A DNA stretch of 64,000 bases. Origin: JBOFFC01 sp051648405 (lineage in GTDB: Bacteria > Planctomycetota > Planctomycetia > Pirellulales > Lacipirellulaceae). The position numbers and the translations under genes were made by a program. Where the stretch lies: the NCBI GenBank assembly GCA_051648405.1, contig JBOFFC010000116.1:1-64000 (forward strand), read 5' to 3'. Positions 1-11,404 of this stretch are shown here, piece after piece. A model generated the notes under the pieces. That model was not told the DNA's origin, did not search any database, and saw only the letters and a list, made by a program, of their open reading frames with translations. The first letter of the stretch is position 1. The number at the start of each line of letters is the position of its first letter.

Positions 1-185
1 TTTCTTTGGCGCCCGTGTCCCAGGCGGCGCGTGCGGAACAACCCATTTCCCTTGCCAAGGCGTTCACGCGGCGCCCGCCGCGCGTCGATACCCCTGCTGG
101 CGCCTCGCCCGCGCGCCGCTCTGGGTGTCGCCCTAGAGCGGCGCGACCTCGCCCCCACGGTCCCTCCGCCCGGCAACCTCGCTCC

Positions 186-1055
186 ATGGCCTCCCCCACC
201 GCGAAGAAGCGCAAGCCGTCGACCGCGTCGGTCCAAACGCCGCTCGAAACGTACCTGCGCGAAATCAACGAGACGGCCCTGCTGACGGCGGCGGACGAAC
301 GCGAGCTGGCGATCCGCATCGGCCAAGGGGACCTCGCCGCCCGCGACCGGATGGTCCGCGCGAACCTGCGGCTGGTGGTGAACATCGCCCGCGGCTACGC
401 CGGCAAGGGGCTCGGCCTACAGGACCTGATCGAGGAGGGGAACCTCGGGTTGCTGCGGGCCGTCGAGGGCTTCGACCCGGCGGTTGGCACGCGGTTCAGC
501 ACGTACGCCAGCTACTGGATCAAGCAGTCGATCAAGCGTGCCCTGATCAACACGGGCAAGACGATCCGCATCCCCGCCTACATGGTCGAGCTGCTGTCGA
601 AGTGGCGGCGGGCGACGGCGCGGCTGACCGAGGAGCTCGATCGCACGCCGACCCCCGAGGAGATCGGCCGGGTCCTGGGCCTGCCGAAAAAGAAGCTGCC
701 GATTATCAAGAAGGCGATCAAGATCTACAACGCCACGCCGCAGACCGACCAAACCGAAGCGGGCTGGAGCCTGGGCGACATGGTGATGGACGAGAACCAG
801 CTCGCGCCGGACGACAAGCTCGTCGAGAGCGACAGCCTCCGCCACGTCCTCGAGATGCTCAAGGGGATGGACGAGCGCGAAGCGACGATCCTCAAGCTGC
901 GCTTCGGCCTGGGGGGGGTCGAGCCAAAGACGCTCAAGGAGATCGGCGAGCAGCTCGGCCTCACGCGCGAGCGGGTCCGCCAGATCGAGACCGAGGCGCT
1001 GGGCAAGATGGCCGCCAGCCTCGACGACGACCGGCCGGGCTTCCCGCACCGCTGA
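186..1055 (+). CDS. RNA polymerase sigma-70 family factor
   Basis: This 289-residue protein directs RNA polymerase to promoters. A short region 1.2 (about residues 15-50, with the motif LETYLREI) is followed by region 2 (about 55-125). Region 2 contains the core-binding stretch DLIEEGNLGLLRAVEGFD and the -10 recognition stretch FSTYASYWIKQSIKRA. Region 3 spans about 130-205. Region 4 near the C-terminus carries the -35 helix-turn-helix (TLKEIGEQLGLTRERVRQIE). There is no region 1.1 and no large non-conserved insert, so this is a compact group 2 type factor and not the main housekeeping RpoD. The frame stays open upstream to position 6, but that stretch is arginine/proline-rich and unlike any sigma factor. 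I therefore place the start at the ATG at 186, just before the Lys-rich lead into region 1.2. Family call is certain; the regulon is unknown. Confidence 0.95.
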   Translation: MASPTAKKRKPSTASVQTPLETYLREINETALLTAADERELAIRIGQGDLAARDRMVRANLRLVVNIARGYAGKGLGLQDLIEEGNLGLLRAVEGFDPAVGTRFSTYASYWIKQSIKRALINTGKTIRIPAYMVELLSKWRRATARLTEELDRTPTPEEIGRVLGLPKKKLPIIKKAIKIYNATPQTDQTEAGWSLGDMVMDENQLAPDDKLVESDSLRHVLEMLKGMDEREATILKLRFGLGGVEPKTLKEIGEQLGLTRERVRQIETEALGKMAASLDDDRPGFPHR

Positions 1056-1223
1056 TCGCGGCGGCCGGGGTCCATTCCTGCAAATGGCGCCGGTCGTGCC
1101 GGATGCTCGGCCGCCGGCGATCCGCCGGACGACTTCATTCGACCGCATTGCGGTCTGACGAAGGTAGTGTTGCCGATCACCGAGCGGACGGTCCGCGCGG
1201 GTTCTTTGATCGGGGCACTCGCC

Positions 1224-4102
<2,879 letters not shown>

Positions 4103-4106
<4 letters not shown>

Positions 4107-5257
4107 ACGTGGACACCTTCAACACGACGACGATCACGTCCGAGCAACCCGTCACCGAGCGCACCGCGGCGGCGCGTGCCGCGCGGGTCATGATCGTCGA
4201 TGACGAGCCGCTCAACGTCGTCGTCACCCGAAAGCTGCTCGAACGGGTCGGCTACTCCTCGTTCGTTGAGGTGACGGACTCGTCGAGCGCGATCGCGCGG
4301 CTGTACGCCGAAACGCCGGACGTCGTGTTGCTCGACCTCGCGATGCCCCGCGTCAGCGGCCTTGAAGTGCTCGAAGCGATCCGCGCCGACGCTGCGCTCC
4401 AGTACCTGCCGGTCTTGATCCTCACCGCCAGCAACGACCCCCAGACCAAGGCCGAGGCGCTGAACGCCGGCGCCACCGACTTCCTCGCAAAGCCGGTCGA
4501 TGCGGTCGAGCTCGTCGCCCGCGTTCGGAACGCGCTGCTGATCAAGTCGCGGCAGGACGAGCTCGAGCGGCTGATTCAAGAACGGACCGCCGACGTCGAG
4601 TGGTCGCGCCGCGAGGTCATCTTCTGCCTCGCCCGGGCCGCCGAATTCCGCGACAACGACACCGGCCGCCACGTGGTCCGTGTCGGTAAGTACGTCGGCA
4701 TCCTCGCCCGCGAACTGGGAATGGGGGACGCCGACGTGACGATGCTCGAGCTCGCCTCGACGCTGCACGACGTCGGCAAGATCGGGATCCCCGACTCGAT
4801 CCTGCTGAAGCCAGGCAAGCTCGAGCCCGACGAGCTCCTGCGAATGAAGGGGCACGCGGACATCGGCAACACGATCGTCTCGCCGATGTCCGCCGACGAG
4901 CTGAAGGCGTTTGCCGACCACGCGGTCGTGGGGTCGGCGCTGATCGGGCAGTGCACCTCGCCGCTGCTGATCATGGCGAGCGAGATCGCCCTGTCGCACC
5001 ACGAACGGTGGGACGGCGGCGGGTACCCGCGCGGCCTCGAGGGGGAAGCGATCCCGCTCTCGGGCCGGATCACCGCGGTGGCCGACGTGTTCGACGCCCT
5101 TTCGAGCCGACGCCCTTACAAAGAGCCGTTCGCGCTCGACAAGTGCCTGACGATCCTCGGAGAGGGCCGCGGCACGCAATTCGACCCCGCGGTGCTCGAC
5201 GCCTTCGACCGCCGCCGCGAGGCGATCATCGCGGTCAAGGACACCTACGCCGACTGA
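4103..5257 (+). CDS. two-component response regulator with HD-GYP domain (c-di-GMP phosphodiesterase)
   Basis: A 384-residue cytoplasmic regulator of the RpfG type. The receiver domain (about 30-145) begins with the acidic DDEPLN pocket and has the phospho-acceptor Asp78 in LLDLAMP. A coiled linker leads to an HD-GYP domain (about 170-370). That domain has the metal-binding HD at residues 222-223 (HDVGKIGIPDSIL) and the signature HHERWDGGGYPRGL from His299. HD-GYP enzymes hydrolyse cyclic di-GMP, and every signature residue is intact, so activity is expected. The GTG start overlaps the kinase stop in a GTGA, giving translational coupling; His901 of the kinase HPt domain is the probable phosphate donor. 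The same window carries a c-di-GMP riboswitch ahead of a pilin gene, so this enzyme could influence that switch; that link is inference. Confidence 0.93.
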
Positions 5258-5283
5258 CGCGGCTGCCAAAGGCGAAAGCGAGC

Positions 5284-5722
5284 GAAGAGCGGACGCCTCC
5301 GTTTCGTCGTAGCTGGCCATCATCGCCCGCGCCTCGTCGCGCCCGTCCGCCAGCACGAAGCCGGTCTGCCCCCCCGCGGCCTGCGCCAGCACGTCGAGGC
5401 CGATTACTTAGGCCTTTTCGACCACCGCGCTCGCCCCCGGGGCGTTCTTCTCCTCCAGCACCTGCGCGTAGCCCGTCGGGTTCTGCCCGTCCACCAACAG
5501 CAGCCTCGTCACCCCCCCCTCCGTACGACCGACGCAGGCCGCCGCCGCGTAGTAGAGGTAGCTCTTCGTCTGCGCCGCGTCGGCGGTGAACACCGTCCCG
5601 CCGTCCGGATCGACCTCCAAGCGGCTCAGCCGGCCGTGGCGGTCGTGCGTGTAGCGCGTCTCGCTCGTCGGCGTGACGGTCGCCGCGCCGCTGGCTGTAC
5701 GCCCCGGCCGATCCAGCCGGCG
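5284..5722 (-). pseudogene. YD/RHS repeat protein, C-terminal fragment with internal stop
   Basis: Reading the minus strand from about 5722, the frame encodes the typical end of a YD/RHS repeat protein: RYTHDRHGRLSRLEVDPDGG, then YLYYA, then LLVDGQNPTGYAQVLEE. A TAA at 5408-5410 falls exactly where such proteins normally have a tyrosine before VIGLDVLAQ. After the stop the same frame continues with the conserved VIGLDVLAQ and GFVLADGRDEAR segment. No start codon, signal peptide or long repeat array lies upstream, so only the last part of a once much larger surface protein survives. It fills the gap between the HD-GYP gene and the SWIM gene. Confidence 0.75.
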
Positions 5723-5873
5723 GGTGATCGCCCGCGAACCGCATCGGGGCCAATGACGTCCCGCGTATCCGTGGTAAGCTGATTCGCCGCCTTCCTCACG
5801 ATCGGGCGCTCCGCCGGAGCGGAAGCTGCAACGCGATTTGTTCCTGGCCGCAGACACGTTCCTCCGCCGTCGC

Positions 5874-8213
5874 ATGCCGCACAAGAAGAAGCCTTCCTCG
5901 CGGGCGGAGCGGTCTCAGGCTGCCGCGCCTTCGTCCCATGTTGCGGCGTGGGCCGAGCTGACTCGGGACGATCTTGACCGGGCGTTCGACAGCCGTAGCG
6001 TCACGCGAGGCCGTTCCTACCAACGTGACGGCCAAGTCAAGAAGCTTGCGGTCGCTGACGACGGTCGGCTGCTCGCCACCGTCTTCGGTACGCAGCGTTA
6101 CGCGACGTCGGCCCGGCTCGCCTCCAACAAGAAGTCGCGCAAGCGTGTCGAGGGGACGTGCTCCTGCCCCGTCGGTAGCCAGTGCAAGCACGCCGTGGCA
6201 GTGGTCGCGGAGTACCTTGCGCAGCTGGCCGACGGCGAGTCGCCCCCCACGGCTGCGGTCGATGACCCCCGTTGGGCCCGCCTCGCTTCGTCGTCGGCCG
6301 ACGAGAGCTACGACGACGAGGGCGAATACAACGAAGACGAAGACGAGGGTGACGAGGACGAGGGAGAAGACAGCGACGACGCCCCGTCGTGGATGCGCGT
6401 GGAGGCTTCGAGACGGACCGCAACTCGGAGCGCGCTCGGCGCCTCCGCGAAACCCAAGGGCGCCAAGCCTGCCGCCAAAGGCCGTCGCCGCACGACCGCC
6501 GAGTGGGACGCACTCATCAAGGCTGACGTCGAGAAGAAATCCGCCGCCGAGTTGGCAGGTCTCGTCCTCGCGCAGGTCCGTCGCTTTCCGGAACTTCGAA
6601 AGGAGTTCCAGGAACGCATCCTGCTCGGTGAAGGGGACGCTCCCCGACTGGTCGCCGAGGCGCGGAAGGAGCTCCGGGCTGTCACGTCCGAGTTGGGCTG
6701 GCGAAACTACTGGCGGCGCCAAGGCCACACGCCCGACTACCGCCGGCTCAAGCACCGGCTCGAACGCTTGGTCGAGCTCGGTCAGGCCGACGCCGTTGTG
6801 AAGTTGGGGCGCGAGCTCTTCGAGCGCGGTATGAGCCAGGTCGAGCAGTCGCAGGACGAAGGCGAGACCGGCGCGGCCCTGGCCGAGTGTTTCCCGGTCG
6901 TCTTCGGCGCCGTGGCCGAGTCTTCGCTGACCCCAGCCGAAAGAATCCTCTACGCGATCGACGCCTGCGAGCTCGACCAGTGGGACTACGTAGGCGAGCC
7001 GGCCGCCGCGATTCTCGGGGCCCCGTGGACTCGCATCGACTGGTCCGCCGTCTCGGACGTCCTGGCCGACCGTCTCAACCGCAGTCCAGGCGAGCGAGAG
7101 GACTCCGAAGCGGACGACAGCGACAGCAGCGAAAGCTGGAGCTTCAAGTACCGACGCGACTCGCTCAGCGGACGGCTCGCCCACGCACTGCAAAAGGCGG
7201 GGCGCGGCGACGAAGTCCTGGCGCTTTACGAAGCGGAAGTCCGACGGACCGGCAGCTACGAGCGGCTCGTCGATTACTTGCTTGGTCTCAAGCGTTTTGA
7301 CGACGCCGAACGCTGGGCGCGCGAGGGGATCGACGAGACGTGCGAACAGTTTCCGGGAACCGCGTCCCACCTGGCGGACAAACTCATCGACGTGGCCCGT
7401 CGGCGCAAGCAATGGGACGTCGTCGCCGCACGTGCGGCCTGTGAGTTCTTCCGGCGTCCCAGCGTCGAGTCATTCCGGAGCCTGACGGCGGCCGCCGAGA
7501 AAGCGAAATGCGGGCCCGCGGTCCGCCGTCGCGCCCTGTTGTTTCTGGAGGAGGGCGTTGCCCCCGTCCGCTGCGAGGCTTCGCCGGTCCGGACCGCCAA
7601 GGGGGCGCATCGATCGCCAGGTAAGCGGGGGGCCAAGTCGCCCAAAAGGAAATCGACCGCCGCGACCCCGCCGGCTCCGCTCAAGATCATCCTTGAAGCT
7701 GACTGGCCGCTGCCGCTACCCGAATACCTCGCCGCTGCTTTTCTGCGTCCCCAAGGTCCCCACGATCGTCCACAGAAGCACAGGAACGTCCTCGTGGACA
7801 TTGCCATTGCCGAGAAACGACCGGAAGAGGCGCTCCGTTGGTACGATCAGATCGTCGCCGACGAGCGGGCGACGCCTCCGGGTGGACCTCGCCCATACTC
7901 CTGGTCGAGCGCCGCGTCGATTGCTCCGCGCGTCGCCGCCGCCGTCGCCGTGTCCCATCCCGAGCGAGCTCTGGAAGTCTATCGCTGTGAGCTCGACTCT
8001 TATCTCCCTCATGCCAACCAGGGCGCCTACGAGTCCGCCACCGCCTGCCTCCGCAAGATGCGACCGATTATGCGATCGCTGGACCGCGACGATTACTGGG
8101 TCGAGCTGGTCAAGGACATCCGCGAGAGATACCGGAATCGCCCGCGGTTCATGGAGGCCCTCGACACGCTCGAAGGCCGGCGCATCGTCGCGACCCAAAA
8201 GCGCCGCCGATAG
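5874..8213 (+). CDS. SWIM zinc finger family protein
   Basis: A 779-residue cytoplasmic protein. Near the N-terminus it has a SWIM zinc-binding motif, CSCPVGSQCKHAVAVV, with ligands Cys96, Cys98, Cys104 and His106. SWIM domains bind DNA or protein partners. A very acidic Asp/Glu stretch follows at about 140-165. The rest (about 220-779) is mostly helical and resembles a solenoid of degenerate helical repeats, as in other bacterial SWIM proteins. A Lys/Arg-rich linker lies near 580-600. Start is taken at the ATG at 5874, which gives the basic MPHKKK N-terminus; the frame is open further upstream without a better start. The stop codon TAG is the first triplet of a dispersed palindromic repeat, so the original C-terminus may have been altered. 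The function in vivo is unknown. Confidence 0.88.
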   Translation: MPHKKKPSSRAERSQAAAPSSHVAAWAELTRDDLDRAFDSRSVTRGRSYQRDGQVKKLAVADDGRLLATVFGTQRYATSARLASNKKSRKRVEGTCSCPVGSQCKHAVAVVAEYLAQLADGESPPTAAVDDPRWARLASSSADESYDDEGEYNEDEDEGDEDEGEDSDDAPSWMRVEASRRTATRSALGASAKPKGAKPAAKGRRRTTAEWDALIKADVEKKSAAELAGLVLAQVRRFPELRKEFQERILLGEGDAPRLVAEARKELRAVTSELGWRNYWRRQGHTPDYRRLKHRLERLVELGQADAVVKLGRELFERGMSQVEQSQDEGETGAALAECFPVVFGAVAESSLTPAERILYAIDACELDQWDYVGEPAAAILGAPWTRIDWSAVSDVLADRLNRSPGEREDSEADDSDSSESWSFKYRRDSLSGRLAHALQKAGRGDEVLALYEAEVRRTGSYERLVDYLLGLKRFDDAERWAREGIDETCEQFPGTASHLADKLIDVARRRKQWDVVAARAACEFFRRPSVESFRSLTAAAEKAKCGPAVRRRALLFLEEGVAPVRCEASPVRTAKGAHRSPGKRGAKSPKRKSTAATPPAPLKIILEADWPLPLPEYLAAAFLRPQGPHDRPQKHRNVLVDIAIAEKRPEEALRWYDQIVADERATPPGGPRPYSWSSAASIAPRVAAAVAVSHPERALEVYRCELDSYLPHANQGAYESATACLRKMRPIMRSLDRDDYWVELVKDIRERYRNRPRFMEALDTLEGRRIVATQKRRR

Positions 8214-8367
8214 GGGCCTGTCGACTTTTCGACAGGCCGCGTCGTCGCACGGAGGCGACGTCGAAACCGAGGCGCTTTCGCCGCGGTTTCGCGAGCCGCG
8301 AGCGGCTCGGCCGTGAGCTTGGCGAGGTTGAAAAACGCCACGAAGGCGTTTTCCAACAGGCAGTTAG
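8211..8367. repeat. ~155 bp multi-hairpin dispersed repeat, copy 1
   Basis: First of four related elements in this window (others near 11.1, 20.5 and 60.2 kb). The ends form an imperfect inverted repeat related to TAGCAGCCTGTTGA. Inside lie three smaller palindromes: a CGAAACCG/CGGTTTCG stem, a CGAGCCGCGAGCGGCTCG stem and an AACGCC/GGCGTT stem. This copy has drifted at both ends. It contains no coding sequence and resembles a non-autonomous MITE-type element. Its first triplet is the stop codon of the SWIM gene. Confidence 0.8.
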
Positions 8368-8463
8368 GGGCCGCTCGCGCTCCGGCGAGTGCGGTACGCG
8401 GCGCCGCTCCGGGCGCTCACGCTTCCGGCTCCCCCCCCGCGGGGTGGTGAGTCGTTCGACAGG

Positions 8464-8949
8464 CTACAGCCGTGGCAGCGCCATCGCGCGGCGCCAGCCG
8501 CTCAGTTGGCCGGTGTGGTAGCTCAGGTGTGACGTCGCCAGGAACAGCACCGCGCCGCCGCCCGTCTTGAACTGCTTGCCCCAGGTGGGGTGCGTCATCG
8601 GGGCGGTCCACGCTTCGGCCGAGGCCGAAGCGATCGCCATCAGCGCGTCGGCGAGGCCCGCGTCGAAGCGGGCGAGCGCCCCCTCCTTCGTGCGGTACTG
8701 CGAGCGGTCGGGGGACGGCTCGCTGTTCTTGCCGCAGGGGGCGTCCCACGGGTTGTCGAACGACTCGCCGCGCAGCAGTTGGGCGATCACCTCGTGGTAG
8801 ACGCTCACGTGCCCCAGCAGCCAGGCCGGGTGGTTGACCCCCGCGACCGGCTGGCGGGCGAAGTCCTCGTCGGGCACGTCGCTCACCAAACGCTTCATCG
8901 TGTCGGCGCCCCAGCGGTAGGCGAAGGCGAGGTCTTCGGCGGGCAGCAT
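8464..8949 (-). CDS. DinB family protein
   Basis: A 161-residue protein of the DinB/YfiT four-helix superfamily, whose members bind a divalent metal through histidines and often act as thiol transferases or stress proteins. The visible family features are the NHPAWLLGHV segment near residues 38-47 and the C-terminal HLSYHTGQLSGWRR, which supply the metal-binding His triad. Start is the ATG at 8949 (MLPAEDLAFAYRW); the frame is open further upstream but that part overlaps an inverted repeat and does not look like protein. The gene stands alone, divergent from the P-loop gene at 9122. The substrate is unknown. Confidence 0.88.
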   Translation of the reverse strand: MLPAEDLAFAYRWGADTMKRLVSDVPDEDFARQPVAGVNHPAWLLGHVSVYHEVIAQLLRGESFDNPWDAPCGKNSEPSPDRSQYRTKEGALARFDAGLADALMAIASASAEAWTAPMTHPTWGKQFKTGGGAVLFLATSHLSYHTGQLSGWRRAMALPRL

Positions 8950-8961
8950 GCGACATCCCTT

Positions 8962-9046
8962 AAGCTTGACAGGATTGCAGGATGAAGACGGATTCACAGG
9001 ACTTGTGCCTGTCAATCGCTTCTTATCCTGTAATCCTGTCAAGCTT
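8962..9046. repeat. 22 bp inverted repeat between divergent genes
   Basis: Arms at 8962-8983 and 9025-9046 are complementary at 21 of 22 positions and are separated by 41 bases. Each arm contains the core GACAGGATT. The pair lies in the intergenic space between the DinB-like gene and the P-loop gene, which are transcribed away from each other. It may be a remnant of a mobile repeat or a cruciform-forming regulatory site. Confidence 0.7.
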
Positions 9047-9121
9047 CTCCGAGAGGCGCCATTGGGGTAGGCTCAGCGGTTCTGGCGACCCGCCCGAACT
9101 CCGCAGCAAGAAGGCCTCGCG

Positions 9122-11059
9122 ATGCCGCTCGACGCACTCCCCGGCGTGACCCTGTCGAACAGCGTGATGAGCGTGCTCGAAGCCGCGCAGCACGCCGGCC
9201 GCCTGCACCTGGCGGGGAGCATCGACGAGCTCGTCGCCCTCTCGACCCCCGACGCGTCGAAGGGGCTCGGCCAGGTCGGGCCCGACGGCAAGTACGTTGT
9301 CGGCTACGAAGTCCCCGGGCGTGGCTTCGTGCGCGAGGCGCACGTCTGCCGCGTGCGCAACGGCATCGCGGCCAACTACTTCGACCCCTACATGCGGCGG
9401 CGCGACCCCGACTGCATGGTCGTCGGCGACGACACGGCGACCGACAAGCCGACGTACGAGGGACGCTACGGCAAGCCGTTCGGCGAGCTGCGCGAGCAGA
9501 CGCTGGCGTGGCTCCGCACCGAGCCGATCGCCTGCTTCTTCTTCCGCAGCGGGCTCCCCGACGAGCCGCTGAACGCCGTGGCGATCGCGCCGGCCAACGC
9601 CGGGTTCTTCGCGCTGGGGCTGGCGATGCTGCAGGGGATCGTCCCGCTGGACGAGGTCCGCGCCGCGGGGGCCGCGTACAACCACGACGCCGTGCTGTGG
9701 GTCGCCCCGCCGTTCCGACACACGCACTTCGACGGCAAGCAGATCGTCGTCCACTGCCGGCGGTTCGAGGAGGCGGGGCTGCACGAGCTGTTCAGCTACA
9801 ACCTCTACCCGGGGCCGTCGGCCAAGAAGGGGGTCTACGGGATGCTGCTCACGCGCGGCGAGCGCGACGAGCGCCCCTGGACCACAGCCCACTGCTCGAC
9901 TGTCGAGGTGGTCACGCCGTACGAGAACACGACGGTGATTATGCACGAGGGGGCCTCCGGTGGCGGCAAGAGCGAGATGCTCGAGCACATGCACCGCGAG
10001 ACCGACGGGACGCTCGTCCTGGGGGTGAACACGGTCACCGGCGACACGCGCCGGCTGATCCTCGGGCGCGGCTGCGACCTGAACCCGGTGACCGACGACA
10101 TGGCGCTGTGCCACCCGTCGCTGCAAGACCACGACGCCCCGCAGCGCAAGCTCTCGCTGATCGACGCCGAGAACGCCTGGTTCGTCCGCGTGAACCACAT
10201 CGACCGTTACGGCGTCGATCCGCACCTCGAACGGATGACGGTCGATCCCCCCGGCCCGCTGCTGTTCCTGAACATCGACGCCCACCCGGGCGCCACGGCG
10301 CTGATCTGGGAGCACGTCGAGGACGAGCCGGGCAAGCCGTGCCCCAACCCGCGCGTGGTGCTGCCGCGGAAGTACGTCCCCGACGTGGTGAGCCACCCGG
10401 TGACGGTCGATATCCGCAGCTTCGGCGTGCGCTGCCCCCCCTGCACGCGCGACAAGCCTACCTACGGCATCATGGGGCTGTTCCACGTCTTGCCGCCGAG
10501 CCTCGCGTGGCTGTGGCGACTGGTCGCGCCGCGCGGTCACGGCAACCCGTCGATCGTCGATCGCGAGGGGATGCAGTCCGAGGGGGTCGGCTCGTTCTGG
10601 CCGTTCGCTACGGGGCGGAAGGTCGATCAGGCGAACATCCTGCTCGACCAGATCATGCAGACCAGCGCCACGCAGTTCGTGCTGATCCCCAACCAGCACG
10701 TCGGCTGCTGGAAGGTGGGGTTCGCCCCGCAGTGGGTGGCGCGCGAGTACCTGGCGCGACGCGGCTCGGCGCCGTTCCGCCCGGGTGACCTGAAGCCGGC
10801 CCGCTGCCCGCTGCTGGGAGAGGTCAAGGAGACCCTCGTCGTCGAGGGGCAGACAATCGGCAAGTGGTTCATGGACGTCTCGCAGCAGCCCGAGGTGGGC
10901 GAAGCGGCCTACGACCACGGCGCGCGTGTACTGACGGAGTTTTTCCACACGCAGGTCCGCGAGTTCCTGGTGGACGACCTGCGGCCCCTCGGCCGGCAGA
11001 TCATCGAGGCGTGCCTCCGCGGGGCGAGCGTCGAGGAGTACAAGCGGCTGGGGGCTTGA
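9122..11059 (+). CDS. P-loop protein, probably DUF4914 family (PEPCK/HPr-kinase-like nucleotide-binding protein)
   Basis: A 645-residue soluble protein. A glycine-rich P-loop, EGASGGGKSEM, puts Lys283 and Ser284 in the position used by the PEP carboxykinase / HPr kinase fold to hold nucleotide phosphates. Further downstream are NIDAHPGATALIW and a conserved Cys/His-rich RCPPCTRDKPTYG segment. From memory the overall layout and length match the uncharacterised DUF4914 family, which I cannot confirm without a profile search. The N-terminal half has the MPLDALPGVTLS start and repeated acidic/aromatic motifs but no signal peptide. The start ATG at 9122 is the first in the frame. The gene is monocistronic and ends just before a palindromic repeat. 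A phosphotransfer or phosphate-releasing reaction is possible; none is demonstrated. Confidence 0.7.
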   Translation: MPLDALPGVTLSNSVMSVLEAAQHAGRLHLAGSIDELVALSTPDASKGLGQVGPDGKYVVGYEVPGRGFVREAHVCRVRNGIAANYFDPYMRRRDPDCMVVGDDTATDKPTYEGRYGKPFGELREQTLAWLRTEPIACFFFRSGLPDEPLNAVAIAPANAGFFALGLAMLQGIVPLDEVRAAGAAYNHDAVLWVAPPFRHTHFDGKQIVVHCRRFEEAGLHELFSYNLYPGPSAKKGVYGMLLTRGERDERPWTTAHCSTVEVVTPYENTTVIMHEGASGGGKSEMLEHMHRETDGTLVLGVNTVTGDTRRLILGRGCDLNPVTDDMALCHPSLQDHDAPQRKLSLIDAENAWFVRVNHIDRYGVDPHLERMTVDPPGPLLFLNIDAHPGATALIWEHVEDEPGKPCPNPRVVLPRKYVPDVVSHPVTVDIRSFGVRCPPCTRDKPTYGIMGLFHVLPPSLAWLWRLVAPRGHGNPSIVDREGMQSEGVGSFWPFATGRKVDQANILLDQIMQTSATQFVLIPNQHVGCWKVGFAPQWVAREYLARRGSAPFRPGDLKPARCPLLGEVKETLVVEGQTIGKWFMDVSQQPEVGEAAYDHGARVLTEFFHTQVREFLVDDLRPLGRQIIEACLRGASVEEYKRLGA

Positions 11060-11071
11060 AGTGGGGAGCTT

Positions 11072-11226
11072 TGCAGCCTGTTGATTCTTCGAGGGGCGCG
11101 TCACCGCACGGAGGCGACGTCGAAACCACGGCGTTCTCGCCGCGGTTTCGCGAGCCGCGAGCGGCTCGGCCGTGAGCTTGGTTGGCTTGAGAAACGCCAC
11201 GACGGCGTTTTTCAACAGGCTGTCAG
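11072..11226. repeat. ~155 bp multi-hairpin dispersed repeat, copy 2
   Basis: Second copy of the element, in the same orientation as copy 1. It starts with GCAGCCTGTTGA and ends with TCAACAGGCTGTCA. The three internal palindromes are preserved. It lies 12 bases after the stop of the P-loop gene and could serve as a transcript end. The remaining 180 bases up to the ATPase gene show no feature apart from an AGGAG ribosome-binding site just before its GTG start. Confidence 0.85.
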
Positions 11227-11404
11227 CCGCGCCCGCCCGGTGCGTTTCCCTGCTAAGCTGCGATGCCGGTCAGGGCTTCCGAGCCGTCGTGCGGGGGGCA
11301 TCGCCTTGTTGCACGGGGTCGGGCGCCGAAGCCGCCGGGGATCTTTCGCTAGGTCGGGACGCTCCGTTCCCGAGCGACGACCCCGTCGTTAGCGAGGAGC
11401 CTGT

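Noticed and set aside
9023..11215. A 730-codon open frame on the minus strand, opposite the P-loop gene
   Set aside because: High-GC mirror frame with Arg/Val/His-rich sequence and no domain; the plus-strand gene has conserved motifs.
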